Assembly (NCBI GenBank): GCA_946807835.1
Contig: OX327695.1
Span: forward strand, 25,278,501 to 25,342,500
Reading direction: 5' to 3'
Length of the DNA: 64,000 nt
Origin: Ailanthus altissimus
Taxonomy: Eukaryota; Streptophyta; Magnoliopsida; Sapindales; Simaroubaceae
Shown here: in pieces, positions 21,654-34,100 of the stretch
Numbering within the stretch: the stretch's first letter is position 1
How the letters are laid out: every line of letters starts with the position of its first letter
Translations under genes and position numbers: made by a program
Notes under the pieces: model-generated
What the model saw: only the letters and a program-made list of their open reading frames with translations
The model's database searches: none
Told to the model about the DNA's origin: nothing

Positions 21654-23299
21654 TTAGGTTTCATGACTTAACAATAATAGAGGCTATAATTACTTGCCGG
21701 GGTTAATTACTATTAATTTTCATATGCTTAAGCTTTTAAAATGACGTACTCCTTTTCCTTCGTGCTTTTTTATTTATGCCACTGCCAGCAGTAGGTTCGG
21801 TTTATACTATAGTGTCAAGCTTTTAATATATAAGCGTTCCATTATCATTTTCATTTCTTTTTTAATTTTAAGTTAATAAAAGAGAAATAACAAGTGTAGC
21901 AAATTTTATTTGTTATGATTGAATAAAAGATACACACTAGAATGAAGTACTAATAATTCTGACTTTTTAAATTACGAGACTCGTCTTAAATTTAATTTAA
22001 TGTCTAATTAGTTTAATAAGAGCAATATTTTTTCTCAATATTTAAATAAATTTATTTTTAGGGGAGCTGAACCCCTTCACCAAAGTATGAGAAAAGATAA
22101 ATAGTATATTATTAAATGAGGATTTTCTCTTAACTTAGATTTTATCTAAATTTTTAAATATTTTTTAACTCATGTATTAGATATTAAGTACATATGGTCA
22201 ATATATATTCTTTTATTATTACTTTTTTTTTACTAATCATCAATCTTCATTAATCGTATGTTAGTAAAAGATTAATTAAAATTTAATTTAAGAGAAGATC
22301 GTGACCTAAATTATTAAGTATTTTCAAGTAGATATCTAATTTATCCTAAAATATTAGGCAATTTATATTATTCGTATTAGAAATTTATATGAAATAAATA
22401 TTCATTCCGGCTATCTCTGTGTGTGTGTATATATATATATATATATAATTTCAGTTTACCATTTCAAATACATACGAGGAAGGAAACTCAAATAATAAAA
22501 ATAACTCACATATAGATATACCAATTTTTATAGTTTACGACTGTGTTTAGCCATAAGAAATTACGATCCCAGTGTCATCCAAAATAATAGTGACAATGCT
22601 GACGAGATGTAACAAACACACGCACAACATTTGTCGCGAACACTTGTTGAAAGGCAGCGATTAATATTTCATTTCAAGATTCATATTTGATAACTTGATG
22701 TGCAATAATTATAACGCAAATTATACGCCATGAAAATAAAATGATTTGTTTTGCAAGAGTTGAAAAGGAATACTAGAAGCTAAATAATGAGTGATGGATC
22801 TATCAAACGACGTTGCACGCCGTCGCATGTGTGGAAAAATAACAAAAGAAGTCTCTAAACTAGCTTGTTTGCATTGCATCACCCATAATTTAACCTTATC
22901 TTTGACTCGTGTAATTGCCATTCCTCAAAAGCTTAACAAAAATGGATGAATGTTCTCTCTAAGTTTTTATTTAAACAAACATAAATATGTTATTAGTGAT
23001 TTATAAAAGAAAAAATAATAAAATAAACAAATCTTGATCGTCTATATCTAAGTGTTAATATGTATCAAAAAATTCTTAAAAATTTAAGTAAGTTTAACAT
23101 AAGTAAGAATCCTAATTCAAGAAAAATGAGATAAAAAGAATATCAAACTCCATTTATTGAAAGATATATTTGTTAATTGATATCATTTGTAATTTTATAA
23201 ATAAATTTTATATAATGAATGAATATTCATTCCTTTAAATCAGTAGTAAGAATTATTTAAGAGTCATAGTTGATGAAATGGGCAATAATTATAATTCAT
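21654..23299 (+). repeat. 3' flank of glucosyltransferase gene 1 plus promoter-like relic
   Basis: This holds the gene's 3' untranslated DNA (an AATAAAA-type signal near 21885) and then AT-rich sequence. A (GT)5(AT)9 microsatellite lies at 22419-22446. A degenerate upstream block at about 22750-22930 contains TTGACTCGTGTAATTGCC. No other gene is visible. Confidence 0.55.
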
Positions 23300-24690
23300 A
23301 TTTGATAATTTTTTCTTTTGGATTTTTTTCTTAAATTTTTGTATAAGTCCAATTTATTACAAGATCTAAAACGAGTCCTAAACAGGTAAAAAAAAAATTG
23401 TCATATTTTAATAGAACTCTACATCAAAGTTCAAGACAATAAAAGAACTAATGCCTTTATTTTCAAGACTCTAATAAAAGAAATATTGTCCAAATTGAGA
23501 AAGTTTGTTATATCCCAATTTAACTTGATTCTACGACCCTATACTCATACTACCCTATAAATAAGAGGGCTAAATAATGAAAAAGACACTTGAAAATGGA
23601 GATGCTTCTAATAGATCCATAATCTCTCTCCCTAGGTGCAATACTCTTTTTCTCCAATTTAAGTTTTTTCTATAAGGTCTTTGTCTCCTTGTATTTCTAC
23701 TTTAAAATCATTATTCAGTGGTGCCATATGAGTGAGCTCATTAAGTTTGGTAACATACACGTATGCTGAATCGGGTTGAACCACTGTAAATTCTCTATCT
23801 TGCTACATCTCTTATATTTATTTTTGTTAATCTCAACCTCATTTTCAACTAGGGATGGCAAAATTTCTTACGAACTCACTAAAATTCGTTCATATTAAGA
23901 AGGATTTGGTAAGGTTTAAAGCAGATTTGGTACGAGTTTAGTATACAAATTTAAAAATCGCAATAGATTTAGGATGAGTTTATATTTGATAAAAGATCCA
24001 CGGATACTAGTAACAGATATTTGTAGATATCACAATTTTTTTTATAATTTTTTTAGAGAAAAAAAGTCATACGCTGTGAATTGCATGCCTAGCACGCTTT
24101 GCATGCATGTTAGGAGCGCATATTGTGTACTTAGTATAAACTCCTAGTATGTGTGCTAGGAGTTTAAGCGTTAGGCATGTAACATTACGCGCTTCGCATA
24201 TGCTTCTAATACGCGTGTTAAGTGCTAGGCACGCAACGTTATGTACTTAGCGTGCGCTCTTAGCATATGTGTTAAGTGTGTTAGATGCACAATATTGCAC
24301 TCTTTAGTGTTCACTCCTAGCACGAGTACTAAACGTGGTGTGCTTAGTGTATGCTTAGACCTAAGCATGCTAGGTGTACAACGTTGTACACTTTTAGCAT
24401 TCGCTCATAGCAGGCATAGTAAGTGCTATATACTCATTACCAAGTTTGTTTAAAATTCACATATAACCCATTACGAATTTGGTAATTAGTGCTTACCCAC
24501 TAGAGCGGATTTTGTATTAAAATTCTAAACCGTAATATATTTTAGAAGGATTTAGTATTTCATTTTTTGAAGCAGATGAGGATGCGGGTTTAGGAATATC
24601 TATACCAAGTCCAGTTCATTGCCATCTTTATTTTCAACAACTAATAAATTGAACTTGTTAATCTCAAGATAATTAGATTTTGGGTCAACA
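23300..24690 (+). repeat. 5'-truncated gypsy-like LTR (copy 4 of 9) carrying a MITE
   Basis: This aligns with 3960-4562 but is split by the MITE at 23850-24630. It ends TTTTGGGTCAACA and is followed by TTCCATCAATGGAAAA, a degraded primer-region motif. Confidence 0.55.
23850..24630. mobile_element. hAT-type MITE with repetitive core, 781 bp
   Basis: Termini TAGGGATGGCAA and TTGCCATCTTTA are inverted. Perfect 8-bp duplications TTTTCAAC flank it (23842-23849 and 24631-24638). The sub-repeat copies near 4505 and 30115 have the empty site. The core, about 24070-24440, is a degenerate minisatellite of roughly 60-70 bp built from palindromic phrases around CTAGCACGC, GCTTAGTGTG and GCACAACGTT. No transposase is encoded. 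The small frame at 24241-24453 is a product of the repeat. Confidence 0.85.
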
Positions 24691-25173
24691 ATTAGTTCTA
24701 TCAATGGAAAATGCAATACAATTGTAACGACTCAAATCTCACATCGGGTAGATTCGTCCAAAGTGAAGGCTTTATAAGAAAAAATTCTCCCACCTCTTGC
24801 GAGGCGCCTTTTTAGAATGGTGATGCGTTCCACTTATAATGGACAAAACCGTAAGGGGGAAGGACGCGTGCGTGAACTCCAAAGCGAATAATATCTTATA
24901 CAAAGATTCGGGTAGGCTCTTTAAAAAATAGTCATGAAAATTAACCTTGGAGATTAATAATTTAAAGTAAGTTCTTACTTTGGTTAACATTAATTTTTAC
25001 GCTAGTTTTTTTAAAATATATTTTGATTTTATAATGAATTATTTTGTGTGATATCAATTTAATTCATCTCGATTTGAAGATGTTGATATTAATCTCTAGA
25101 ATATTTGAATTAATTTAGTGGTATGCCAACTCTATTACCTGAAATAAAAAAAGAACAGGAAGACGTTGGTGTA
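24691..25173 (+). repeat. Internal remnant of the gypsy-like element without copia
   Basis: This is the same sequence as 4563-4736 plus 10138-10232, but without the copia insertion; the empty target reads GAAGATGTTGATA at about 25077. Compared with unit 1 it has extra sequence at 24720-24930 of unknown origin. It ends with a purine-rich tract before the LTR. Confidence 0.45.
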
Positions 25174-26994
25174 GGACTTAAACAAAGGACTTAGTCCGAA
25201 GAGACTTCAACATGTGGCAGTGCAACCATCAAGGTAGATGACTTATGTTAATAAAAGAATGAAAATAATAAATATAAAATAACTCGTAATGCTAACAACC
25301 TTATAGCACAGCATTCACTACATATTACTGATTGTTCAGCCGCTGCTGTAGCCATCATCATTGTCGTTAACACACTTAGAAGTGACTGCCGCCGCTACCC
25401 ATGCAGAATATTATTGTTTAGGCTATAACTGTCAGCTAGAAGTTGTCATTGTTCGCTACCTAAAAGCCATCGTTGTCTATCTTCTAGTCTACTCGTTGTG
25501 CCCATGAGCTTATCGATGCAAACTTTACTCCAACGACTAACAATAGTTTGAAAATTAGTTGAGGAGAAGAGGAGGTTGCTTATCATGAAGAAGCAAAAAA
25601 ATATATTATGGCTTTGTTCGATGTTTTCACTGAGGCTCCCTTTATTTTTCAAAAATTCAATTTTGGCCAGTATTTCTTTAATATTTTACAGATAGACCCC
25701 TAATCGAACATTAGTCTTCTACTATATTAGGAATCGAGGCTAAGAACCATGGATCCCAGGATAGAGGTCCAAGGACTCAAGGTTGAGAACTATGGGACTA
25801 AGGATAGAAGTGCGATAAACCAAGGATTGAGAACAAAAGTCTGCATCCAGGCCAAGAACTAAGAAAAAAGTCAACATCGAGGCTAAGGATTGAGAACATA
25901 AGTGTACATTAAGGCCGCCTAGGTCCTTATTAAGGTCATTTAAGTCCTCATCAAGGCCACCTGAGCCTTCATTGAGGTTGCCTAAAGTCCTCACTAAGGC
26001 CGTGTAAATCTTCAACACTTAAGCATGATTAAAATGAGGGCATATCTATGAAGACCTCCTCAACACCCGAGCAGGGTTAAAATGAGGACATATCTTTAAT
26101 GTCCTTCTCAACATGCTTTCTGGGTAATGCATAAGCCTAAAAGCGAGAGCATATATTTGAAGATCTCTTCGGTCAACTACCCAAAGAATCCATGTGACCA
26201 TTAACTAAGATTTCTCAGTTAACTATCCAAAGAGCCTATGTGATCCTTAGCTATATTTTCTGCAGTCAACGGTCGATGAGCCCATATAATCATTTCGGGT
26301 AAGTTTTCGAGCACACAAACTAAACAAGCTCAATCCAATATCAAGATCAGAATAAGACAAAGTTTCACTCTACTCAATATTCTAAGACATACCCAAAATC
26401 CAGATCAAACTATTATAAAGTTTTCATTATTAATAAATTAATATTGAAATTTGAGCGACTCATGTTCTTAGATTTTGGCATAGACCCAATTTATTACAAG
26501 GCCATAAAAGTCATAAACAAGTTAAAAAAAAAAGAGCTATTATATTACAATATGACTCTACATCAAAGTCTCAGACAAAATAAGAGAATTACTATCTTTA
26601 TTTTGATAAGCCTCTAATAAGAAATCTTAATTGAAAAAGTATGTTATATCTCAATTTAACTCAATTTCAAGTAACTCTTACTATCCTTTAAATAGGGGAC
26701 CTAAACAATGAAGAAGGCATTTTAAAAAGAGAGAGGCATCTAATAGATCCACAATCTCTTCCCCCTATATGCGACACTCTTCTTCTTTAGTTTATGTTTA
26801 TTCTATAAAGATTTTGCTTTCATGTAATTTTGATGTAAAATTATTATTTAATAATGTCATATGAATTAGCTCATCATATGATATTATTCTTCATCTTGCT
26901 ACAATTTTTTCTTGGTGGTTAATTTATACTTCGTTCTCAACAACCAATAACTTAATTATTGATTTTAAAATTGACCAAAATTTAAGCTCAACAA
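25174..26994 (+). repeat. 3' LTR of the gypsy-like element (copy 5 of 9)
   Basis: This is the most complete uninterrupted LTR of this family in the window, about 1.8 kb. It starts CGTTGGTGTAGG (first base mutated from T) and ends CTCAACA. It spans the arbitrary unit 1/unit 2 boundary, and its second half is nearly identical to 1-924. It has no coding content. Confidence 0.6.
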
Positions 26995-27558
26995 ATTAAT
27001 TATAGAGCAGAACCAAGCTGCAAGAGAAGAGTTGAAAAGTAATACTAAAACTTAAATTATGACTGACGGAACAACCGAATGATCGATGTCGGTTCCAGAG
27101 ACCATGGGAGTCTTATTGTGTGGAAAAGTAACGCTAGAAGTCTGTAAATTGGCGTGTTGGCATTGCACATATGACTTGACTCATGTAAATGCCAACTATG
27201 GACTCGACGTCCCCCTTGACAGTTTGATACTTCAGTCTTCATGGACCCGCAATTACGTGCCCTTCTGATACCGGCGAGAATAAGATTATTATTGGCTCTA
27301 CTTGTTTCCTTTTGTCGCTACACTCTCTCCAGCATCCAATCCTCAACCTGTGGGTTCAAGTCTACTATTCTAGTTTCGTGACAACTTGCAGCAATGATCA
27401 AACTCGCCACTATTGAGAAACAGTAGACGAAGGACAAGGAACTCAAGTGGGAAGTGATATAAATACGAAAATACCCTGCATTAAGTTCTTACGAAAATAT
27501 CAACAATACAACTCATACTAGTATTATCAGCTCGTCAACCACCTATTTATAACAGAGC
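26995..27558 (+). repeat. Glucosyltransferase upstream-region relic (unit 2 copy of 925-1489)
   Basis: It is identical to the unit 1 copy up to about 27475, after which substitutions appear. It contains the TTGACTCATGTAAATGCC block near 27177. Confidence 0.5.
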
Positions 27559-27866
27559 GGCAGCAACTGTTTTTTAGGCAGGAGAAGAATGCAATGACAT
27601 CCGGGATTATCTGCCGAATGGTTTCGTGAGGAGGGCCCGCAAGAAGGATCTGGTGGTCCCCGTGTGAGCTCCTCAAACCGAGATCCTTCACCATATGCTC
27701 ATATTGGCGGATTGTTTTCTCACTGCCGTTGCAAAACTCCAACTAGTATTGTCAATGGAGTGCCCATGATCGCATGGCCACTCTAAGCAGATCAAAACAC
27801 AGATATCTGGGAAATCAATGCAAGTATTATGTGCAAAACTAGCTGCAATCGAAGATATTATTGAAT
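27559..27866 (+). pseudogene. UDP-glucosyltransferase relic A, unit 2 copy
   Basis: It has the same truncated C-terminal stub as 1490-1797. The TGA replacing the PSPG tryptophan is at 27665-27667, and the stop in the PLYAEQ region is shared with relic A. It differs from relic A by about seven substitutions in 300 bp, so decay continued after the 26-kb duplication. Confidence 0.85.
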
Positions 27867-28156
27867 AATTTCACCAAGTTGAATGATGAGTTATATCCTA
27901 GTTGTTTATTGAATTTCAAATTCCACAGAGATAGCATATATCAAAGTAGTAATGACAAGAAGATACCACTTTATACATAAAGAGTACTGATTCAAAGATT
28001 TATTACTTATTAATAATAAGTTCTCACATTTAGTTATCGATCAGAGACAAATGGAAGCATCTTTGTGCATTTGCCCTTTCTCAGATTTTCTTCTCTTCTG
28101 GAGAAAATGCAAAAGGGAGCAGAGGCCCAAACCCCAGGGTCCAAGGAACAGAAAGG

Positions 28157-28249
28157 TCAAGCGTGTACAGGTTCAGTGGCTTTCTTCAGCCATGCCAAAT
28201 CAGTTTCATGGGGCTAGAATATCTCTACAACTTGAATGATAGGTGTTCA
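28157..28249 (-). pseudogene. Aminopeptidase P1 last-exon fragment, unit 2 copy
   Basis: The minus strand matches the aminopeptidase P1 C-terminus from N615 to the stop (28157-28159). It has an 8-bp deletion near 28209 (CCAAGTAT of the intact gene is missing) that shifts the frame. It keeps the MITE-free empty site and ends at the same fusion point, GTTCA 28245-28249. Confidence 0.85.
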
Positions 28250-29557
28250 TGACTTGACAAAAATAGAGCCTCTATGCACTAGCCAGGGTTACCATAGAGA
28301 GAAGTTTATTTTTACTTTTCACTTAAGAAGACTTGGACCCTCTTCATCAAAGTAAGAGAAAGAGGTGAGTACTATATTATTAGGTAATTTTAAGTAGATA
28401 TCTAATTTATTCAAAGGAATAATAAATTGTATTTTAAATTTTTTTTATTTTAAATGATGTATCTAATAATTATTAAATAATAAAATGATATAATGAATAA
28501 TTTTAAAATTTATACTATTTTATCACTAACACCTCAATTTAGAATACAAAATTTAAGATATCATTTAAAAAATATAAAATTATTCTTATTCAAAAATATA
28601 TTAGACAGTTTATATTATTCGTAGTCAAAATAAATATGAAATCCATATTCATTCCGGCGATGTATATATATATATATATAATTTCAGTTTACCATTTCAA
28701 GTACAATAAGGAAGAAAACTCAAATAATAAAAATAACTCACATATATATACCAATTCTTATATTTACGACTGTGTTTAGCCATAAGCAATTGCGATCCTA
28801 ATGTCATCCAAAACAATAGAGACAATGCTGATGAGATGTAACAAACACGCGCACAAATTTTGTCAAGAAAACTTATTGAAAGGCAGCAATTAATATTTCA
28901 TTTCAAGATTCATATTTGATAACTTGATATGCAACAATTATAACACAAATTATACTCCATGAATATAAAATGATTTGTTTTGCAGTTGGTTATCAACTAA
29001 TTATGTTCCCATTTCGAGCTGCAAGAGTTGAAACGTAACACTATAAGCTAAATTACGAGTGATGGATCTGTCGGACGAAGTTGCACGCCATCATATGTGT
29101 GAAAAAGTAACAATAGAAGGTTCTAAACTGGCTTGTTTGTATTGCATCATATGTAATTTAACCTTATCTTTGATTTACGTAATTGTCATTCCTCCTTAAA
29201 AGCTTAACAAAAATAGATTAAAATTCTCTCTTAAACTAAATTTTTACCTAAATAAATATAAATATATTATTAATGATTGATAAAAAATTATATTAAAAAA
29301 AGTAGATATTGATTATCTATAACACATGTCAAAAGATTTTTGAGAACTTAAATAAACTTAACTTGCAAAAGAATCTTAATTCAAGAAAAATAAGACAAAA
29401 AGAGTATTCAACTCCATTTTATTAAAAGATATATTGGCAATTGATATCATTTGTAATTTTATAAATAGATATTAGATCAGGAATGATATTCATTCCTTTA
29501 AATTAGTAGTAGGAAATGCTTAGAGTTATAGTTGATGATATTAGCAATAATTATAGT
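28250..29557 (+). repeat. Glucosyltransferase 3'-flank DNA plus promoter-like relic (unit 2)
   Basis: This is the counterpart of 2625-3959. It contains a (TA)9 microsatellite at 28663-28680 and a degenerate upstream block around 29010-29190. No gene is seen. Confidence 0.55.
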
Positions 29558-30170
29558 TTATACTCGATAAATATTTTCTTTTGAATTTGCTTCCCTTAGA
29601 TTTTGACATAAGCCCAATTAATTACAAGGTTTAGAGAGAATTTTAAATAGATGAAAAGAAAGTTGTCATATTTTAGTAGAACTCTATAAAAAAGTCCTAA
29701 ATAAATATGAGAACTATTGCCTTTATTTTGTCAGGACTCTAATAAGAGAAATATTATCATAACTGAAAAGTTTGTTATATTCTAATTTAATTTAGATTCT
29801 ATGACTTCATACTCCACTACCTTATAAATAGGAGAGCTGGACAATAAAGAAGGCATCTTAAAAAGAGAGAGGCATCCAATAGATCCACAATCTCTCCCTT
29901 TAGGGGCAATACTTTTCTTCTCTAATTTAATTTTATTCTATAAAGACTTTGGCTTTATGTATCTTTACTTTAAAATTATTATTCAATAGTGCCATATAAG
30001 TGAGTTTAGTAAGTTCGGTAAAGTAGACGTAAGTTCAAATTAGGCTAAATCATTATAAATTATCAGTCTTGCTGCATCTCTTATCTTTATTTTTGTTAAC
30101 CTCAACCTTGTTTCCCAAAACCAATAAATTTAATTCATTAACCTCAAAATGATCAAATTTTGAGTCAACA
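29558..30170 (+). repeat. 5'-truncated gypsy-like LTR (copy 6 of 9)
   Basis: It ends TTTTGAGTCAACA. The following ATTTGGTAACATCTATGGA preserves the gypsy primer-region resemblance better than the other copies. The hAT MITE target near 30115 is empty. Confidence 0.55.
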
Positions 30171-30358
30171 ATTTGGTAACATCTATGGAAAACACAACAA
30201 AAAGTCGTGAAGATTAGCTATGAAGATTAACAATTAAAATATAAGTTCTTACCTTGATTAACATTAATTTTTACACTGTCTTTTTATTTTAGGATGATAT
30301 ATTTTGATTTTATAACGAATTTGTGTGATATCAATTTAATTCATCTCAATTTGAAGTT
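30171..30358 (+). repeat. Internal remnant of the gypsy-like element (left part, unit 2)
   Basis: A short non-coding stretch between LTR copy 6 and the copia element, ending in the AAGTT target sequence (30354-30358). Confidence 0.4.
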
Positions 30359-31117
30359 TGTGAGAATATTGATTGAAAATCATCGGAATATAATTTGGAG
30401 ATCAAGCCAAGTGCGTAGGGTGCGCACGGATCGAAGACGGACGCTAAAGGAGACGAAAAATGAAGAAGAGTGCACCAGGCGCCAGTGCTGCGGCGTCCAG
30501 GTGTGAGCACCGCAGCGTCAGGAGGCCAGCATCGCAGCGCCCAGCAGATGCGCGCCAGCGTTGCGGCGATGAGAGCCCAGCGCCGCGACGCTGGAGACGG
30601 GAACAGTATCCTGAAATAAGGAAACTTTCTTATTTTGTCTCCCACTTGCTCTAAGATTCTCTAATACGACTCCCACACGTATAGGGTAAACTTAGGACAT
30701 CTCAAAGCCTATATAAAGACTATCAATTACCTTGTAAACATATTTTTGTGATCAACAAGAAATCTTAGTGATCAACAAGAAATCTTAGTGATCAACAAGA
30801 AATCTTAGTGATCAAGGTTGAGAAATCTAAGTGATCATTAGTAATTTTTGTGGTTCTTTGTGAGAGAAAATCCTTAGAGTGAGAAGAGAGAGTTTTCTTT
30901 GTGATCTTTCTTGTAATATGCATACTTTGTGATTGCCTTATGATTCATAATAAGAAAAAAGTGTGATCTTGATCCGCTATGGACGTAGGCAAGTTGCCGA
31001 ACCAAGTAATTCTTTGTGTGTTCTTTTTCTACCCTTTCTTTTTATTTCTTAGTAACTTGTTCTGCATTATTATTTGCTTGGGAGTTTTTTGCTTGTTTGT
31101 GTGCTTCCGCTTCAATA
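30359..31117 (+). repeat. Copia 5' LTR, unit 2 (759 bp)
   Basis: It carries the long GC-rich block (about 30470-30600) and a 20-bp repeat, ATCAACAAGAAATCTTAGTG, present three times in tandem at 30751-30810 but once in the other three LTRs. The end is CAATA instead of CAACA. Confidence 0.93.
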
Positions 31118-31149
31118 AACTGGTATCAGAGCTTTGGTTCTAAGTAGAT

Positions 31150-34100
31150 ATGGTCATACCCAAGTATGAGATAGAGAAATTTAATGGTACGAATGACTTC
31201 AATCTGTGGAAGATAAAGGTTAAGGTGTTGTTAGTGAGCCAAAAGCTTGGTTCAGTATTAGAGAAGACTGCAGCTCTATCTAGTGATGAAGAGAAGATGC
31301 CAGAGTCATCTAAAGCAGAAGCAGAAGCAGAAAGAAGGGATATTCAGGAAAGAGCTCATAGCACAATCGTTCTGTCATTGAGTGATGAAGTACTAAGGGA
31401 AGTAGCAGGTGAGACGATGACGATAGGTCTTTAAAAAAGGCTTGACTCCCTTTATATGCGAAAATCGTTGGCCAACCGGTTGCATATAAAGAAGAAGCTG
31501 TATCAGCTGTCCATGTCAGAGGGGACGCCGATAAAAGATCATATAGACGCCTTCAATAAGATCATCCTTGATCTTGAGTCTATCAATATCAAGATAGAAG
31601 ATAAGGATAGAGCAATTATCCTACTGAGTTTACTCCCAAAAACTATGAGAGTTGTTGATATGCTACTCTACGGCAGATAAAGTTTAACGATGTATAATGT
31701 GAAATCATCATTAAACTCAAAGTTATTAGGAAAGCAGACTGAGGGCAATGCAGAAAGCTTATTTGTAAGAGGAATGCCCTCATATAGAGATGAGAATAAA
31801 AAAGGCTCAAGGTCGAAGTCTAGGACTTCTAGGAAGTGCTATTGCTGCAAGAAAGATGGACACTTCATATAGGACTATTCTGAGAAGAAATCACAAAACA
31901 AGAAGAAAGCGGATGTTGCGCTGGCACATGATAATAGCTATAACAGCGTAGAGACACTCGTTGTTATTGATGGTATGAACTCTGAACAATAGATTTTAGA
32001 TTCGTGTTGTACTTTCACATATGCCAGCACAAGTCTTGGTTTACAAATTTTCAGCCCATTAGTGGTGGTAAGGTCTTAATAAGTAATGATGTTGCATGTC
32101 AAATGATGAAAATTGGTAGTGTTAAGCTTAGGTTGCATGATGGGCAAGTGAGAGAGTTGACAGATGTTAGGTATGTTCTTAACTTGAAGAGAAACTTGAT
32201 CTCACTGGGGATTTTAGACCAGAATGGATGTTCCATCAGGATCGACGGAGGGATTTTAAGAGTTTTGAAGGGTTTCATGATGGTGATGAGAGGAGAGAAG
32301 CACAAAAGTATTTATGTGCTTAAGGGTGAAGTCGTGAGTGGTTCTGCACTATTCTCTGTAGATGATGAGAGTATGCAAACCAAGTTGTGGTATCTTAAAC
32401 TGGCATATCTAGGCGAGAGAAACCTAAAGGAGTTATTTAGTCAAAAGGTGTTTGGTGAGGATAAGTTCCAAGCCTTAGAGTTTTGTGAGCATTGTGTTCT
32501 TGGAAAAGCATATAGAGTGAGCTTTAGTACTGGCAAGCACAAGACTAAGGGGACTCTTGACTACATACACTCGGATCTTTGGGGACCAGCTCAGACAGCT
32601 ACTCGTGGTGGTGCCAGGTATTTTCTCAGCTTGATTGATGACTAGTTGAAGAAACTGTGGGTCTATATGTTAAAGAGCAAGAATCAAGTATCTGATGTGT
32701 TCAAGACTTAGAAGGCTCTTGTTAAGAATCAGACTGGCAAAAAAGTGAAGAAGTTGAAAATTGACAACAGCCTCGAATTTTACAATAGAGAGTTTGATGG
32801 GTTTTGTGCGAAGCATGGGATTGCAAAGAGAGGATGAACAGAACCCTACTTGAAAGAGTGAGATGCATACTTACCAATGCGAAGATGTCTAAGACATTCT
32901 GGGGAGAAGCTGTAGTGACAGCAGCTTACTTGATTAATAGAAGTCCTTAATCAGCAATTGACTTCAAGACACTAGAAGAGAAATGGTCTAGCAATCCTCC
33001 GAAGTATGACCACCTCAGAATATTTGGTTGCCCTGCCTTTGTACATGTTAAGGAGGGGAAGTTGGAACTTAGAGCTATAAAAGGGATATTCATACGATAT
33101 TCCGAAAGAGTAAAAGGATATAAGGTGTGGTGTAAAGACTTGACACTACTAAGGAGTATCATAAACCGTGACATGACGTTCGATGAGACGACGATGTTGA
33201 AGACCTCCCAAAGAGATGAGAAAGAAGAACCTGTGCTCAAGGAAGACTCAGCACCCGAGTCAATAAAATTTAAAGTAGAGCCTGAAAATGAATCTGATAT
33301 GCCTTTAGATCAACACTTCAACAAAGAGATCCTTGAAGATAAGCCGAGAATACCGACGAGTTCCTCAAAGTCCACCCAAAAAAAGACTAGAACTCCTGAG
33401 TTGGAACTTGAAGAGTACAAACTTACTAGAGACAGGCTAAGGAGAACAATAAACCCACCAGTCACGTATGCATAAGCAGATTTAGTTGCTCATGCTTTTA
33501 ATTCTGCTTACATTCTTGAGTATGACGAGCCTAGAACATATGGTGAAGCTATGAAGAGTGAAAAGAAGAATGAATGGCAGCAGGCCATGGAAGAAGAGAT
33601 TAGTTCTCTTAGGAAGAATAATACCTGGAAGTTGGTGGAGAGACCTCAAAAGAAGCTAGTTGGGTGCAAGTGGGTGTATAAGGTAAAGGAGGGGATACCG
33701 GGGATAGAGCCTACGAGATTCAAGGCTAGGTTAGTTGCACAAGATTTTACTCAGAGAGAGGGAGTAGATTTTCATGAGATATTCTCTCCAGTTGTCAAGC
33801 ACACATTCATTAGGATTTTGTTAGCCATGTGTGCAAACCTTGATTTACATCTAGAGCATATGAATGTAAAGATAGCTTTTTTGCATGGAGAGCTTGAAGA
33901 AACGATATACATGGTATAGCCGTGGGGGTTCAAGAAGCCCAGAAAAGAAGATCATGCTTGTTTGCTAAAGAAGTCATTATACGAGTTAAAGCAATCAACT
34001 AGACAGTGGTATAGGAGATTTGATGAGTTTATGATGGCTTGTGATTTTAGTAGAAGCAAGTATGACGGATACGTGTACTTTAAGAACGTAAGTTGTGGTA

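Larger units (their letters stand above)
1..26070 (+). repeat. Tandem segmental duplication, unit 1 (~26 kb)
   Basis: The sequence starting at 1 restarts at 26071 and can be followed in the same order for about 26 kb, including the same copia insertion with the same target-site duplication and an intact glucosyltransferase. Divergence is uneven: essentially zero over 1-1400 and 16160-19200, and a few percent or more elsewhere. The unit contains an older internal sub-repeat, since 10233-14245 resembles 25174-27866. The true start lies upstream of the window, so the phase used here is arbitrary. Confidence 0.93.

Noticed and set aside
24070..24440. Possible CRISPR-like or satellite array
   Set aside because: Units are degenerate, uneven and inside a MITE with clear target duplications; no constant repeat with unique spacers.
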